Shown here one piece after another: positions 17,784-27,441 of a stretch of 54,604 nt of DNA. Both the position numbers and the translations under genes were made by a program. The stretch comes from a bacterium (GTDB lineage: Bacteria; Patescibacteriota; Saccharimonadia; Saccharimonadales; Saccharimonadaceae): assembly GCA_030429975.1 (NCBI GenBank), contig JAUIGB010000003.1:1-54604 (forward strand), in the 5' to 3' direction. Within the stretch, counting starts at the first letter, position 1. Each line of letters starts with the position of its first letter. Under the pieces are notes generated by a model. That model saw only the letters and a program-made list of their open reading frames with translations. It searched no databases and was not told the DNA's origin.

Positions 17784-19607
17784 TTATGCTTTTGAAGCGC
17801 GTTTTCGCTGATTAGCGTCTAGTAGTCGTTTTCTAATTCGCAGGCTCTTTGGTGTTACTTCCAATAGTTCGTCGTCGTTTAGAAAATCAATACACTGTTC
17901 CAGAGACAAATCCGTAAAAGGAGTAAGTTGAACTGCACCGTCGGACGATTTACTACGCATATTGGTTAAATGCTTCGCCTTACATACATTGATCTCTAAA
18001 TCTTCTAGTCTTGTATTCAAGCCTACTACCATTCCCGCGTATACTTCGACGGCAGGACCGATAAACAGTTCGCCTCGCGACTCGGCATTCTCTAGCGCGT
18101 ATGGAGTCGATGTACCTGGCTCAAAAGCAATGAGCGCGCCGTTTCGCGTGCTGGTTAACTTGGCTCCCAGTGGCTGATAGCCGTGAGGTAAACTATTCAT
18201 TATCACAGTTCCCTTTGTAGCCGTTAGCAATTGGTTTCGTAGACCAATCATTGCCCTAGTAGTGATGATATACGTCTGTCGAACAGCGCCAGACGAAGTA
18301 GTTTCCTGATGAATCAGCTCGCCTCGCCTAGTACCCATTTCTTGACTGACAGTTCCTACGAACTCATTACCAATTTCTATAACTAGCTCTTCTACTGGTT
18401 CTTGGGTCTTTCCATCCTGTTCTACAGTCACCACCTGAGGCCTACCTACTTCGAACTCATAACCTTCGCGTCGCATAGTTTCTATAAGCACGCTCAAGTG
18501 CAGTTCACCACGACCGCTAATAATAAAGCCTATTCCTTCGTCGCGGACTCGCAGAGCGACATTCGTCTCTAGCTCTTGTCTCAACCTATCGCCTATCTGA
18601 CGGCTCGTCGTATAATCTCCCTCGCGACCTTTCATTGGGCTGGTATTAGGGCCCAGGTACATGCTAATAGTCGGGGCTTCAACCTCCAATACGGGTAGTG
18701 CCTCGGGATTTTCCTTTTCAGCTATAGTCTCGCCGATATGTGCATCTGATACGCCCGTGATAGCGATGATGTCTCCTGCTCCGGCACCAGTTATTTCCTC
18801 TCTCGAAAGTCCGCGATATCCAAACAACTTATCGACCTGTGCCGACACCTGCTTGCCGTCACGCTTTATGAGCGTTACTTGTTGGCGAGGCTTGATCACA
18901 CCCCTAGAGAGGCGACCAATAGCGTATTTGCCTAGGAAAGAATCGTACTGCAGAGATGTTACCAGTAGCTGAAGCGTACCCTCGGAATCAACATTCGGCG
19001 CAGGTATGTCATTTATAATCGCGTCGAATATAACCGTTAAATCCGCGTGCTCGGATGTATTATCGGGCATAGACTTCCACGCCTTGCCTTCTCGGGCGAT
19101 TGCATAATACACGGGATAATGTAGCTGTGAATCGTCGGTAGCAAGTTCTAGGAACAGATCCGCTACTTCATCCTCAACCTGCTCAACCCTGCGCGCGGGC
19201 TTGTCTATTTTATTAATAACTACTACTGGTTTTAGACCCAGCTCTAGTGCCTTTGTGAGAACGAATTTTGTTTGAGGCATAGGACCCTCTTGGGCATCAA
19301 CAATAAGCAATACGCCGTCAGCCATATTCAGAGTTCGCTCGACTTCGCCAGAAAAATCCGCGTGACCAGGTGTATCAATGATATTGATTTTGTATTCATC
19401 ACGATAGATTGAGGTCTGCTTCGCCGTAATCGTGATACCACGTTCGTGCTCTTGATCACCACTATCCATGATAAGCGATTGGTTCATTTCAGCCTGATTA
19501 TCACGAAAAGTATTGGATTGTTTTAATAGACCATCAACCAAAGTAGTCTTGCCGTGGTCGACATGGGCGATGATTGCAATGTTTCTAATTTGTTTTGAAT
19601 CTTTCAT
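17784..19607 (-). CDS. typA: translational GTPase TypA/BipA, 607 aa
   Basis: This is a ribosome-associated GTPase related to EF-G. AHVDHGKTTLVDGLL is the P-loop, DTPGHADFSGEV is G3 and VVINKIDKP is G4. TSLQYDSFLGKYAIGRLSRG begins domain II, and GRGELHLSVLIETMRREGYEF lies in domain III. The TypA-specific C-terminal part runs from YALENAESRGELFIGP to the end. It has the full family length. TATAAT (forward 19648-19653) gives a leader of about 35 nt, so this gene is not leaderless. Confidence 0.97.
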   Translation of the reverse strand: MKDSKQIRNIAIIAHVDHGKTTLVDGLLKQSNTFRDNQAEMNQSLIMDSGDQEHERGITITAKQTSIYRDEYKINIIDTPGHADFSGEVERTLNMADGVLLIVDAQEGPMPQTKFVLTKALELGLKPVVVINKIDKPARRVEQVEDEVADLFLELATDDSQLHYPVYYAIAREGKAWKSMPDNTSEHADLTVIFDAIINDIPAPNVDSEGTLQLLVTSLQYDSFLGKYAIGRLSRGVIKPRQQVTLIKRDGKQVSAQVDKLFGYRGLSREEITGAGAGDIIAITGVSDAHIGETIAEKENPEALPVLEVEAPTISMYLGPNTSPMKGREGDYTTSRQIGDRLRQELETNVALRVRDEGIGFIISGRGELHLSVLIETMRREGYEFEVGRPQVVTVEQDGKTQEPVEELVIEIGNEFVGTVSQEMGTRRGELIHQETTSSGAVRQTYIITTRAMIGLRNQLLTATKGTVIMNSLPHGYQPLGAKLTSTRNGALIAFEPGTSTPYALENAESRGELFIGPAVEVYAGMVVGLNTRLEDLEINVCKAKHLTNMRSKSSDGAVQLTPFTDLSLEQCIDFLNDDELLEVTPKSLRIRKRLLDANQRKRASKA

Positions 19608-19706
19608 AAAAATACCCCATATATATCTGATATGGGCCTATCCTTTTATTATAACACATATGGCTATAATTAGCAATCTATTATATAATAGCGATATTCA
19701 ACGTAT

Positions 19707-19793
19707 GCGCGTGTGCTGGAATTGGTAGACAGGCTAGCTTGAGGTGCTAGTGTTCGCAAGGACGTGGAGGTTCAAGTCCTCTCACGCGCACCA
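19707..19793 (+). tRNA. tRNA-Leu (GAG)
   Basis: GCGCGTG pairs with CACGCGC, followed by A and an encoded CCA. The anticodon arm CTAGC-TTGAGGT-GCTAG gives GAG. A variable arm of class II length is present. The -10 TATAAT is at 19684-19689. Confidence 0.95.
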
Positions 19794-19825
19794 AAAAATC
19801 CATATGGATATCCATATGGATTTTT
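19794..19825. terminator. 32-nt perfect palindrome, bidirectional terminator
   Basis: It begins at the base after the tRNA CCA end and is identical to the core of the palindrome at 7147-7178. The A5 and T5 ends allow termination from both strands, which suits the convergent small gene at 19842-20015. Confidence 0.8.
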
Positions 19826-19841
19826 ATATTATCAATGACTA

Positions 19842-20015
19842 TTATTTTGCCTGTCGGCTTTTGAACCATGCCGACGCGAACAATCCTATTCCAACGCCAA
19901 TTATAGAAAACGCCACCAGGCTACCAAACAGGAAGCCCAATCCTACGCCCATCACTACACAGCCCGCAAAGACAGTGCCGGGTACGGTCCATTCATCATC
20001 TTTTTTCTTTGCCAT
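19842..20015 (-). CDS. small membrane protein, 57 aa
   Basis: The frame starts MAKKKDDEWTVPG and continues with one long or two short hydrophobic segments rich in Gly (about residues 13-50, including GVGLGFLFGSLVAFS), ending in a basic FKSRQAK. GGGGGAT lies just before the ATG, and a TATAAT about 35 nt further up marks a promoter. The codon pattern, ribosome binding site and terminator on both sides support a real gene. No family is recognised. It resembles small two-helix envelope proteins. Confidence 0.65.
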   Translation of the reverse strand: MAKKKDDEWTVPGTVFAGCVVMGVGLGFLFGSLVAFSIIGVGIGLFASAWFKSRQAK

Positions 20016-20067
20016 TTTATCCCCCTACCATTTGGTTTTGCGCTTATGTTATTATATCAAATTCTAT

Positions 20068-21453
20068 TTAATTTAGGTCAGATGCTAATAAGTCGGGCTT
20101 GCGATCATATAGGTCCAAGATCATTTCGCCAAATAGCGAGTTCGCCCAACCGAACCATGGCCGAGTATAGTCCGTCGCGTCATTTACATTTATCGATTCG
20201 TGCATAAAGAAAGTGGCCGCAGATGTATTACGAAGCATCAGTAGGCAGTCTTTTATTTCGTCATCGTCGTTACTCGTCATAATACGCATGATCGTAGCGA
20301 TTGGCCAAAAGAAGTCTTCGGGTGTATGCGGACTTCCCTGACCTTCAAACTTCCCGGTGTACATATATTTGTGATCTTCGCTGAGGATAAAACTTTTTGT
20401 ATTTTGCCAAATAGGTGTCTCGGCATACTTATATTTTAAATATGGCAGGCTCATCAGACTAGGAACATTAGGATCATCCATGACATTTGGCGCATCAATT
20501 CCATTCACTTCATACGCATACATACGACCATACTTTTCATGCTCTATGATGCCGTAGTTTTGTATACCTTCATCTATTTGGTGCGACAGCGCGCGACATT
20601 CATTTTCCAACTCTTTTTGATTGTTATACTTCAGAACTTTCGCGATTCCACTGAGGGCTACGACGGCCATGGCATTTGCCGGTATTAGATACGGCAACTC
20701 AGCCCTATCGTCTGATGGACGAAACGTATTACGTACAAGCCCGGTCTGTTTCGCCCTTACTCCATACCCCTCGTCATCAACATCGGGAAAAGGCTCGCCA
20801 TTTGGCATAGTCGCCCTATGAATAATAGGCTTCGTAGCATCATTAACCCCTACCTGCTCGCTCTGAATAACTTGCACGACCTTTCGAACCGCCGATAGCA
20901 CTTCGTCATTTACAACCGAATAATCTCCGGTTGCGTCACCATATCCATTTACTAGTCTCAAGAAGGCCATCAGACTATCTAGCTCGTACTTGCGCTCCCA
21001 CACCGCATCGTCCCATTTATCGCCGTGCGGCCAATGGGGCGTCTTTGGTGGGTTATCAACATATGGATCGACGAACGCGTTCGCGTACGGGTCTATAAGT
21101 ATGCATTTTGCCTGACGATATATGAGACCTTCAATCATTTTCGCTATTTTTGGATCCTCGCGCGCGAACCTCAGGTATGGCCAAATTTGATTAGTTGAAT
21201 CGCGCAACCACATGGCCGGAATGTCGCCAGTTATTACTACGGTATCTGGCTTACCATCCCCGTCTTCGTGATAGTACGTCGTCGTATCCAGGGTGTTCGG
21301 TAGGCACTGACGAAACATTCGACGCAAAATAGGGTCATGTATATTGGGTGCTATTTCTTCGATGGCTTGCTCTACCAAATCGCTACTGAACAGTCTCTCG
21401 TCCGTTGGCGGGCGGGAAGTCAAATGCGAGAAATCCCGTGGTAAATCAGTCAT
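20068..21453 (-). CDS. GH125 exo-alpha-1,6-mannosidase, 461 aa
   Basis: The [19 protein letters not shown] motif and the NAFVDP...[11 protein letters not shown] region are diagnostic of glycoside hydrolase family 125 (formerly DUF1237). Characterised members from Clostridium and Streptococcus remove non-reducing alpha-1,6-mannose from host glycans. The length matches. There is no signal peptide, so mannose-containing oligosaccharides would have to be imported. It starts 9 nt after the solute-binding-like gene and is very likely co-transcribed with it. Confidence 0.9.
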   Translation of the reverse strand: MTDLPRDFSHLTSRPPTDERLFSSDLVEQAIEEIAPNIHDPILRRMFRQCLPNTLDTTTYYHEDGDGKPDTVVITGDIPAMWLRDSTNQIWPYLRFAREDPKIAKMIEGLIYRQAKCILIDPYANAFVDPYVDNPPKTPHWPHGDKWDDAVWERKYELDSLMAFLRLVNGYGDATGDYSVVNDEVLSAVRKVVQVIQSEQVGVNDATKPIIHRATMPNGEPFPDVDDEGYGVRAKQTGLVRNTFRPSDDRAELPYLIPANAMAVVALSGIAKVLKYNNQKELENECRALSHQIDEGIQNYGIIEHEKYGRMYAYEVNGIDAPNVMDDPNVPSLMSLPYLKYKYAETPIWQNTKSFILSEDHKYMYTGKFEGQGSPHTPEDFFWPIATIMRIMTSNDDDEIKDCLLMLRNTSAATFFMHESINVNDATDYTRPWFGWANSLFGEMILDLYDRKPDLLASDLN

Positions 21454-21462
21454 ATCAATCAG

Positions 21463-23244
21463 CTAGGGCGTTTTGTAAACTCTGCCCTTTTCCGCAGTCC
21501 AGTGCAACACCCCGCCGTAGTGATCACTAGGATTGATTATCACCTCATCCGGACCAATAGTTCGCGTGGATTTCGTGTGTATGTACGTAATATTTGATTG
21601 ATACAGACCTATGGCTGGTATATCCGACAACCACGCCCGCGCGAATGTTAGGTACTTCGCATTCCTAAGTGCAGGGTTTGACTGGTCACGCGCGCTTGTC
21701 AGCGCGTCATCCGCGACATCGCTACCATACTCGGAAAAGTTCAATAGGCCCCCGGAATGCCAAAAAGCAAACACGTCAGGGTCGGCGCCAATAACTAGTT
21801 CATCCAACAATATGTCGTAATTTCTGGTTTGCAGGACATCGCCGGCAAAGCTCTTTGTCTCGTCACCGGCATCAAACACCTCGGCGTCAAGCTTTACACC
21901 CAATGAGCTCCATTGATCAATGAGCTCCTTTAGGGACGTTTCATATTCGGTATTTTGTCGCGTTACTATCCTAAAACGCAACTCTTGGCCCTTCTTTGAC
22001 CTAACTCCGTCCTTTAATTTCCAACCTTCTTTGTCTAGTAACTTGACTGCCGCGGATAGATTGGATTTTAGCACCTTTATAGAATCAGAGCCTTTCACCT
22101 GCGATGGCAGGAAAGGAAGATGGAGCGTATTGGGTTTTCCATAAAGACTGTTGCTAATTGCCTGAGTATTCGTCGCAAGACGCAAGGCGGTTCTTACTTC
22201 TTTGTTTTTTAATACCGGATTTGACAGATTAAATATTACGTATACGCCATTGTTGACTGGACGTGATATAACGTTAAACACGTTGCTGTCCACCATTCTC
22301 GCAACGTCACTGGACACGTCACTGGCACCAATCACTTCTCCTGTCCTAAGAGCCGTATACATGCTTTCATCATCTTTATACGTATGCAACTGTAGCCTAT
22401 CTAGTTGCGGTCGCCCCCAGTGGTAGGTACTGTTGGCGTTTAAATATACGATTTTTCTATCAACTTCATCGCCTACTGTTTGCAACAACTGCAGACTAAA
22501 AGGCCCGCTACCTACCGGACTTACACTGTATGTATTTTCCCGCACAGCGGACGGCTCGACGTCTTTGAGCAGATGACTAGGTAATATCGCGAAAGTCAGA
22601 GCATGCGGGAATGCGGCATAAGAAGCAGGGAGCAAGAAGCGAACCTCGTATTCATTGACATACTCCGCTGCTACGCCCTGCCAACTAACCGCGGAAACAG
22701 ATCTGCTAGAGGGATCTCGCATGAGGTTTATCGTAAAGACGATGTCTTTGGCCGTCAGCGGAGTACCGTCATGCCAATGGGCGTCACGTCGTAACTTTAC
22801 CGTGAACTCTTGGTCATCTTTGTTCTGAATTGATTTCGCAATGTCGCCCCTCAGATTTCCCGTAGTGTCGTAACTATACAGCGACGAGAATATTAAATTC
22901 GTGACAGCTAACTCTGCGGGCGTGGTCGCGTATAGAGGATTAAGCGTTTGTATTGGCCCCCTGACAGCCTCTGCATATGTACCGCCTTTTACGGGCTTTG
23001 TCTCTACGTAGCTTTGCTGGAACCAAACCATTTGCAGACCAACTATGACGATTATCAGACCAACGCCAGCCAGCCAGCCAAAAACGTGAAGCCGAATCTC
23101 CAGTATTTTATCCCAACGATTGACCAAAAAACGCCTCGCATGGCGAATGGTCGCACCCTCTGCACGACGAGCATGTTTTTTGATAAACCTAGATTGACGC
23201 TTTAGAGCTAATCTTTTTCGTAAGCTTGGGCGTGGGTTTTCCAT
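21463..23244 (-). CDS. membrane-anchored family 5 extracellular solute-binding protein, 593 aa
   Basis: The main part (about residues 85-580) is a peptide/nickel-type family 5 binding protein: NPLYATTPAELAVTNLIFSSLYSYD, the LRRDAHWHDGTPLTAKDIVFT signature, and a late LDELVIGADPDVFAFWHSGG. Instead of a lipoprotein signal it has about 55 basic cytoplasmic residues and one membrane segment (LAGVGLIIVIVGLQMVWF). Partner permease and ATPase genes are absent from the window. It lies between secG and the GH125 gene with 18- and 9-nt gaps. The ligand is not deducible; peptide is the family default. Confidence 0.85.
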   Translation of the reverse strand: MENPRPSLRKRLALKRQSRFIKKHARRAEGATIRHARRFLVNRWDKILEIRLHVFGWLAGVGLIIVIVGLQMVWFQQSYVETKPVKGGTYAEAVRGPIQTLNPLYATTPAELAVTNLIFSSLYSYDTTGNLRGDIAKSIQNKDDQEFTVKLRRDAHWHDGTPLTAKDIVFTINLMRDPSSRSVSAVSWQGVAAEYVNEYEVRFLLPASYAAFPHALTFAILPSHLLKDVEPSAVRENTYSVSPVGSGPFSLQLLQTVGDEVDRKIVYLNANSTYHWGRPQLDRLQLHTYKDDESMYTALRTGEVIGASDVSSDVARMVDSNVFNVISRPVNNGVYVIFNLSNPVLKNKEVRTALRLATNTQAISNSLYGKPNTLHLPFLPSQVKGSDSIKVLKSNLSAAVKLLDKEGWKLKDGVRSKKGQELRFRIVTRQNTEYETSLKELIDQWSSLGVKLDAEVFDAGDETKSFAGDVLQTRNYDILLDELVIGADPDVFAFWHSGGLLNFSEYGSDVADDALTSARDQSNPALRNAKYLTFARAWLSDIPAIGLYQSNITYIHTKSTRTIGPDEVIINPSDHYGGVLHWTAEKGRVYKTP

Positions 23245-23262
23245 CTATTCGTCCCACCCGGA

Positions 23263-23490
23263 CTATTGAGGCAGTAGGAGTCCTGCCAAGATTGATAGTA
23301 TAAAGATAACAGCCAACACTATTGTTGCTTCAAACAAATTCTTGTCCAGGCCACGGCGTGTAGTATATAGCTCGCCGGATGCTCCGAACCCTGCACCCAA
23401 GCTAGCGCCTCGCTGTTGCAATAGAATACATGCCACCATTAATATAGCTGAACCTACTGTCACTATCTGTAAAATTGAATCTATTGTCAT
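23263..23490 (-). CDS. secG: preprotein translocase subunit SecG, 75 aa
   Basis: Two membrane segments flank the SecG hallmark LLQQRGASLGAGFG, followed by an FEATIVLAVIFILSIL helix. The length and the terminal LLPQ fit. SecG binds SecYE and assists protein export. The ATG overlaps the stop of the upstream membrane-protein gene (ATGA-type, 4 bp), so translation is coupled. Confidence 0.93.
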   Translation of the reverse strand: MTIDSILQIVTVGSAILMVACILLQQRGASLGAGFGASGELYTTRRGLDKNLFEATIVLAVIFILSILAGLLLPQ

Positions 23491-23876
23491 CTCGCTATTT
23501 TTCTCCTCACATTCATATCCACTAGGCTACTTACTATATAGTTTATCAGAGAAAGTATGATTCCGGCTAGGATTGAGTTCCAAAATGTCATATGTAATCC
23601 AGGCGTTAGCTGTAGTGATATCCAGACCATAAATCCATTTACTACCAACACGAATAATCCAAGCGTCAAAAGTATGGCTGGCAAGGATAATATAACGACC
23701 AGAGGCTTGAGAATACTATTGACTATGGAAAATATCAGACCGGCCAACAAAAAAACACCAACGCTGGAGTCTATTTCTAAATCACTATATCCGGTGCCTA
23801 ATAAACGGACAGCAATCCAAAGGCCTAACGAGTTTAATGGCCATCTGATCAAAAACACCAAGAATTGACGTTGCAT
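23487..23876 (-). CDS. phage-holin-superfamily IV-like membrane protein, 129 aa
   Basis: Four hydrophobic segments, an N-terminal FLIRWPLNSLGLWIAVRLLG, and the middle FSIVNSILKPLVVILSLPAILLTLGLF match the small four-helix family annotated as phage holin family 4 / DUF360. These are common chromosomal proteins, not evidence of a prophage. Their function is unknown. TATAAT (forward 23888-23893) precedes either GTG 23879 or ATG 23876; I chose the ATG, which adds no change to the fold. It is the first gene of the secG unit. Confidence 0.8.
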   Translation of the reverse strand: MQRQFLVFLIRWPLNSLGLWIAVRLLGTGYSDLEIDSSVGVFLLAGLIFSIVNSILKPLVVILSLPAILLTLGLFVLVVNGFMVWISLQLTPGLHMTFWNSILAGIILSLINYIVSSLVDMNVRRKIAR

Positions 23877-23915
23877 CACTACAATAAATTATAGCATAAC
23901 CCCAACGATACATGG

Positions 23916-25130
23916 CTATAGGTCAGTCGACAGCTTTGCGCTGAGATTTTTGTAACCGTTATCTGTTATGAGGATTATGTCCTCGATGCGAACACCGAAT
24001 TTTTCATCTTGTAGATACACGCCGGGCTCAACCATCAATACCATGCCCGGTTGAAAATACTGCGGGCGCCCCAATGATTCATGTACGTCAATTCCCAGAC
24101 CGTGACTGATAGAGTGGGGAAACAGCGTGTTAAATTTATCCGTTTCGCCAGATTTCATCAGCCCTAGCTCTATGTATTTTTCTTGCAAAATTTTGTCTGA
24201 TTTTTCATGATATTCCGTGACGGAGAGGCCCGGTCGTAGCATGTCCATAATCTCAAGTTGCGCCCGTTTAACGGCGTCGTATACCTCTACTAATCTATCC
24301 GTGGGTTTTCCTATGGAATACGTACGCGTTAGATCAGACGAATAACCGTGTAGTCGTACGCCTATATCCATTAACAAAGGCTGACCTTTTTTCAGGCGAT
24401 TATTTTTTGAAAAGTGATGCACGATAGCAGTATCTGGACCAATGGCAATTATCGGATCAAATGAATGTCCCCATGCCCCAACGTTTAGAAAGGTATGCGT
24501 GATATCGGCATTTATCTGATAGTCGTACTTATAAGATTCCAACTTCGATCTTACGTCACGAAATGCCTTAACGGTTAGATCGATACCCTCTTGCATCCAC
24601 TTAATCTCGCAGTCCTGCTTTATTGCTCGAATCTTTGCCAGTTCTAGCCTAAAATCTCGCACGCTTTTGAAAGTGCGAGATAGCATGTCTTTCATTTCCC
24701 TAGCTGCTGGATTCAGAGTAAAACCAAAATGTTCATGATGGTCTGGATATCCCACCGTATATACCAATGGATGCGTGCCCGATGCCTGTCGCAACATAAC
24801 CTTCGCGTCATCTCGACTCAATACACCATCCACGCCACTGCGCTTGATTGCATCGTCCCGACTCAAACTCTCTTCGAATAATCGATGTTTGTCGTCTATT
24901 TCAGGCTCTACCAACCAACTTTTTTGACGTTTTGAATCTATGATCAACCACCAATTAGGGAATTCTACACCGGATAAATACCAAAACGCGCCTTCTTGAA
25001 CAAACGGCACTTCAACGTCATTCACATGTTGCATATTCGCGTATCCCGCCATTACCAATAATCCGCCCTGTAGCTTGGACATGGCCGTTTTTCGATTACC
25101 GGCAAAGAAAGCAGAATTAGGCGACTTCAT
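23916..25130 (-). CDS. pepP: Xaa-Pro aminopeptidase (M24B), 404 aa
   Basis: It has an N-terminal creatinase-like domain and then the pita-bread catalytic domain. Metal ligands are visible in MDIGVRLHGYSSDLTRTYSIG (two Asp), HSISHGLGIDVHE (His), MVEPGVYL (Glu) and GVRIEDIILI (Glu). It removes N-terminal residues before proline. Its TAATCT -10 (forward 25137-25142) is 6 bp from the ATG and sits between the uvrC stop and the start, so it can be expressed apart from uvrC. Confidence 0.93.
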   Translation of the reverse strand: MKSPNSAFFAGNRKTAMSKLQGGLLVMAGYANMQHVNDVEVPFVQEGAFWYLSGVEFPNWWLIIDSKRQKSWLVEPEIDDKHRLFEESLSRDDAIKRSGVDGVLSRDDAKVMLRQASGTHPLVYTVGYPDHHEHFGFTLNPAAREMKDMLSRTFKSVRDFRLELAKIRAIKQDCEIKWMQEGIDLTVKAFRDVRSKLESYKYDYQINADITHTFLNVGAWGHSFDPIIAIGPDTAIVHHFSKNNRLKKGQPLLMDIGVRLHGYSSDLTRTYSIGKPTDRLVEVYDAVKRAQLEIMDMLRPGLSVTEYHEKSDKILQEKYIELGLMKSGETDKFNTLFPHSISHGLGIDVHESLGRPQYFQPGMVLMVEPGVYLQDEKFGVRIEDIILITDNGYKNLSAKLSTDL

Positions 25131-25142
25131 GTATTTAGATTA

Positions 25143-26669
25143 TCACAGGTATGGTTTTAGTTTATCCGCTTTCGACTTGCCGATAGCGGTGACTATTTGC
25201 TCGTGCGTAGCTAGTTTGACCGCACGAAGACTACCAAAAGTGCGTATAAGCTTATGTCTGGTAGACGGACCAATGCCGGGTATTTTATCCAGTTCACTAG
25301 CCGTCTGTTTTTTACGCGCGATAGTAGAATGATAGCTAATCGCGAATCTATGAGATTCATCACGTATTCGTTGTATGAGTTTCACTATGTCAGAGTACTT
25401 ATGCGTTTGATGACCTCCACGCAAGTTTGCGGAATGTCCATCGGATTTAATCTGACCTGGATGCAAATTAACCGTTAGATATCCGTTCTTGCTATGAACT
25501 ATATAGTCACTACAGCTAACTAGATTGGTGACATCTACGTTTGATTTATCTGAATGTACAATTATCTCTTCTTCGCGTTTTGCGATACTAACAATCGGAA
25601 AGCTTGTTCCACTTTCACTCTGCGCTTCTATGGCTGCGGATAGTTGACCTACACCGCCATCAATAATTATCAAGTCAGGATTACCCCATTTTTTCAGATT
25701 TCTTTCGCTCAACCTTCGCAATAATGTCTCTTTTATATTGGCGGTGTCATCGTTTCTTTCGGATGTCTTGAACTTGCGGTATTCGCTACGATTACTAACT
25801 CCGTTGGTAAAGGCTACCATACTAGCAACGACGTTAACTCCGCCAGTGTGACTGATGTCATACGCTTCTATGCGCACGGGTGTTTTGTCCATGCTGAATA
25901 GATACTGCAGTCCAGCCAGAGCCTTGTCCTTGCTTATGTCCAAAAACTCACGATCGCCAAACATGATTCTACGTTGTAATTCGGCCAGATCTCGCAATCT
26001 GTTACGTAATCGTGCAGCGCGCTCAAAATCATGCGACTTTGCCGCGGACTTCATATCTCGTTCTATAGTACGAGCCAGCTCTTTGCGACCACCTTTAAAA
26101 TACTTCACGAGCTTTCGTAGCTCCTTTTTATACTCGTCACTGGTCAGTCCATGTGGATCTAGGCCTATATGAGCATCCAGCGTGGGTCGCGCGTTGTGTT
26201 TTGGAGGTTGAGTATAGTATGGAAAAACTCGACGCAGATAACGCAATGCTTTCTTTATTGCGTAGCCGTTATAGTAGGGGCCATGATAGTCAGCTCCATC
26301 ATCGGTGGGATTTCGCGTGAACGAGACCGTAGGCCATTCTGATTGCATGTCGATACGTATGTATATTTGTGATTTGTCGTCGCGAAGCAATATATTAAAA
26401 CGAGGCTTGTAGCGTTTGACCATCTCGGATTCCAAAAACAGCGCGTCTATCTCACTCTCGGTTTCTATCCAATCCGTGTCTTCAATCTCGGCAACTAGCG
26501 CTAGGGTTTTTACGTCCATCTCACGCTTTGACTGGAAATACTGACGTACGCGGTTTTTTAGTACCGCCGCCTTGCCAACATAAATAACCTCGCCACTTTT
26601 CGACTTATGAAAATACACGCCCGGATTATGCGGAAGTGTCCTTAATTTATCCTGTAACTTTTTGTTCAC
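25143..26669 (-). CDS. uvrC: excinuclease ABC subunit C, 508 aa
   Basis: An N-terminal GIY-YIG nuclease domain (NPGVYFHKSKSGEVIYVGKA) is followed by a UVR UvrB-binding helix pair (about 195-230, FERAARLRNRLRDL). Then come the RNase H-like endonuclease half (YDISHTGGVNVVASMVAF, LIIDGGVGQL) and a helix-hairpin-helix end (LDKIPGIGPSTRHKL). It cuts on both sides of a DNA lesion with UvrA and UvrB. It is about 90 residues shorter than the E. coli protein. It starts with GTG after TAAAAT with 7-bp spacing. uvrA is in the same window; uvrB is not. Confidence 0.95.
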   Translation of the reverse strand: MNKKLQDKLRTLPHNPGVYFHKSKSGEVIYVGKAAVLKNRVRQYFQSKREMDVKTLALVAEIEDTDWIETESEIDALFLESEMVKRYKPRFNILLRDDKSQIYIRIDMQSEWPTVSFTRNPTDDGADYHGPYYNGYAIKKALRYLRRVFPYYTQPPKHNARPTLDAHIGLDPHGLTSDEYKKELRKLVKYFKGGRKELARTIERDMKSAAKSHDFERAARLRNRLRDLAELQRRIMFGDREFLDISKDKALAGLQYLFSMDKTPVRIEAYDISHTGGVNVVASMVAFTNGVSNRSEYRKFKTSERNDDTANIKETLLRRLSERNLKKWGNPDLIIIDGGVGQLSAAIEAQSESGTSFPIVSIAKREEEIIVHSDKSNVDVTNLVSCSDYIVHSKNGYLTVNLHPGQIKSDGHSANLRGGHQTHKYSDIVKLIQRIRDESHRFAISYHSTIARKKQTASELDKIPGIGPSTRHKLIRTFGSLRAVKLATHEQIVTAIGKSKADKLKPYL

Positions 26670-26679
26670 AACTTCTATT

Positions 26680-27411
26680 TTAGGATACAGCGACGCCGAA
26701 TACTACACCTACACCATAAGTTACAGCAGATGCAAATACCACTATGACTAACTGGCGAAGTGCTCCGTGCAACATGCTCTTGCCACTAGACCTGGCCGTA
26801 TAGCCACCTACGAATAAACTGCCAATTGCCGTCAAAGTAACTGCCAACAAGATACCCTCGGTATTGTGCCAACCTATAACCCACGGAAGTAGCGGAGGTA
26901 TTGATCCTAGCCAAAACAGTACAAACGATGATCCGGCCGCTACCCAAGGCGAACCTAGCTCATCTTCGTTTAAACCAACAACCTGGGACGAGTACATAGA
27001 TACGAATTCTTTGTCGGATTTCGCAACATCGGCAACCGCGTGTTTGGCGGTTTTTTCATCCATACCATGTTCTTCAAAATTCTTTGTCAGATTTGTTTCC
27101 AGCAAGGCTTTGTCTGCTTTTACGATTTTACGAAGGTCGGAAAGCACATTTTCAAATAATTCCACTTGGGCCTTAACCGATATCCATTCGCCAGCGGCCA
27201 TCGATATCGCACCCGCTAGCGCACCCGCGAATCCTGCGATCAACACGGCTTTTGCGTCAGCGCCCGCCGCAGCGACGGCTACGACAATACACAATATACT
27301 TACTAGTCCGTCGTTCACGCCCAGCACCGCCGCACGCGCGCTACCCCGTTGTACTTGGGCAGCCCTTCTCGCTAGCATAGCGCTAGCTGCTTCATGTGTG
27401 ATTTTTACCAT
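26680..27411 (-). CDS. VIT1/CCC1-family iron/manganese transporter, 243 aa
   Basis: The first membrane segment carries GSARAAVLGVNDGLVSILC, and the second contains AISMAAGEWISVKAQVE, the metal-site helix of the family. A cytoplasmic helical loop with many Glu and Asp (FENVLSDLRKI to KEFVSMYSS) corresponds to the metal-binding domain. Three more membrane helices follow. The family exports or stores Fe2+ and Mn2+. It lies 30 nt after the MFS gene and 10 nt before uvrC in one run. Confidence 0.9.
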   Translation of the reverse strand: MVKITHEAASAMLARRAAQVQRGSARAAVLGVNDGLVSILCIVVAVAAAGADAKAVLIAGFAGALAGAISMAAGEWISVKAQVELFENVLSDLRKIVKADKALLETNLTKNFEEHGMDEKTAKHAVADVAKSDKEFVSMYSSQVVGLNEDELGSPWVAAGSSFVLFWLGSIPPLLPWVIGWHNTEGILLAVTLTAIGSLFVGGYTARSSGKSMLHGALRQLVIVVFASAVTYGVGVVFGVAVS

Positions 27412-27441
27412 ACTTTGTATATTATAGCATTCGTTAAATTG

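Noticed and set aside
7143-19825. The repeated palindrome as phage attachment sites or transposon ends
   Set aside because: The DNA between the two copies is ordinary housekeeping and sugar genes, with no integrase or transposase. Position directly after tRNAs plus T-runs fits terminators better.
23487-23876. Holin-like gene as a sign of a prophage
   Set aside because: Four-helix DUF360/holin-IV proteins are common chromosomal genes, and no other phage gene is near. secG overlaps it.
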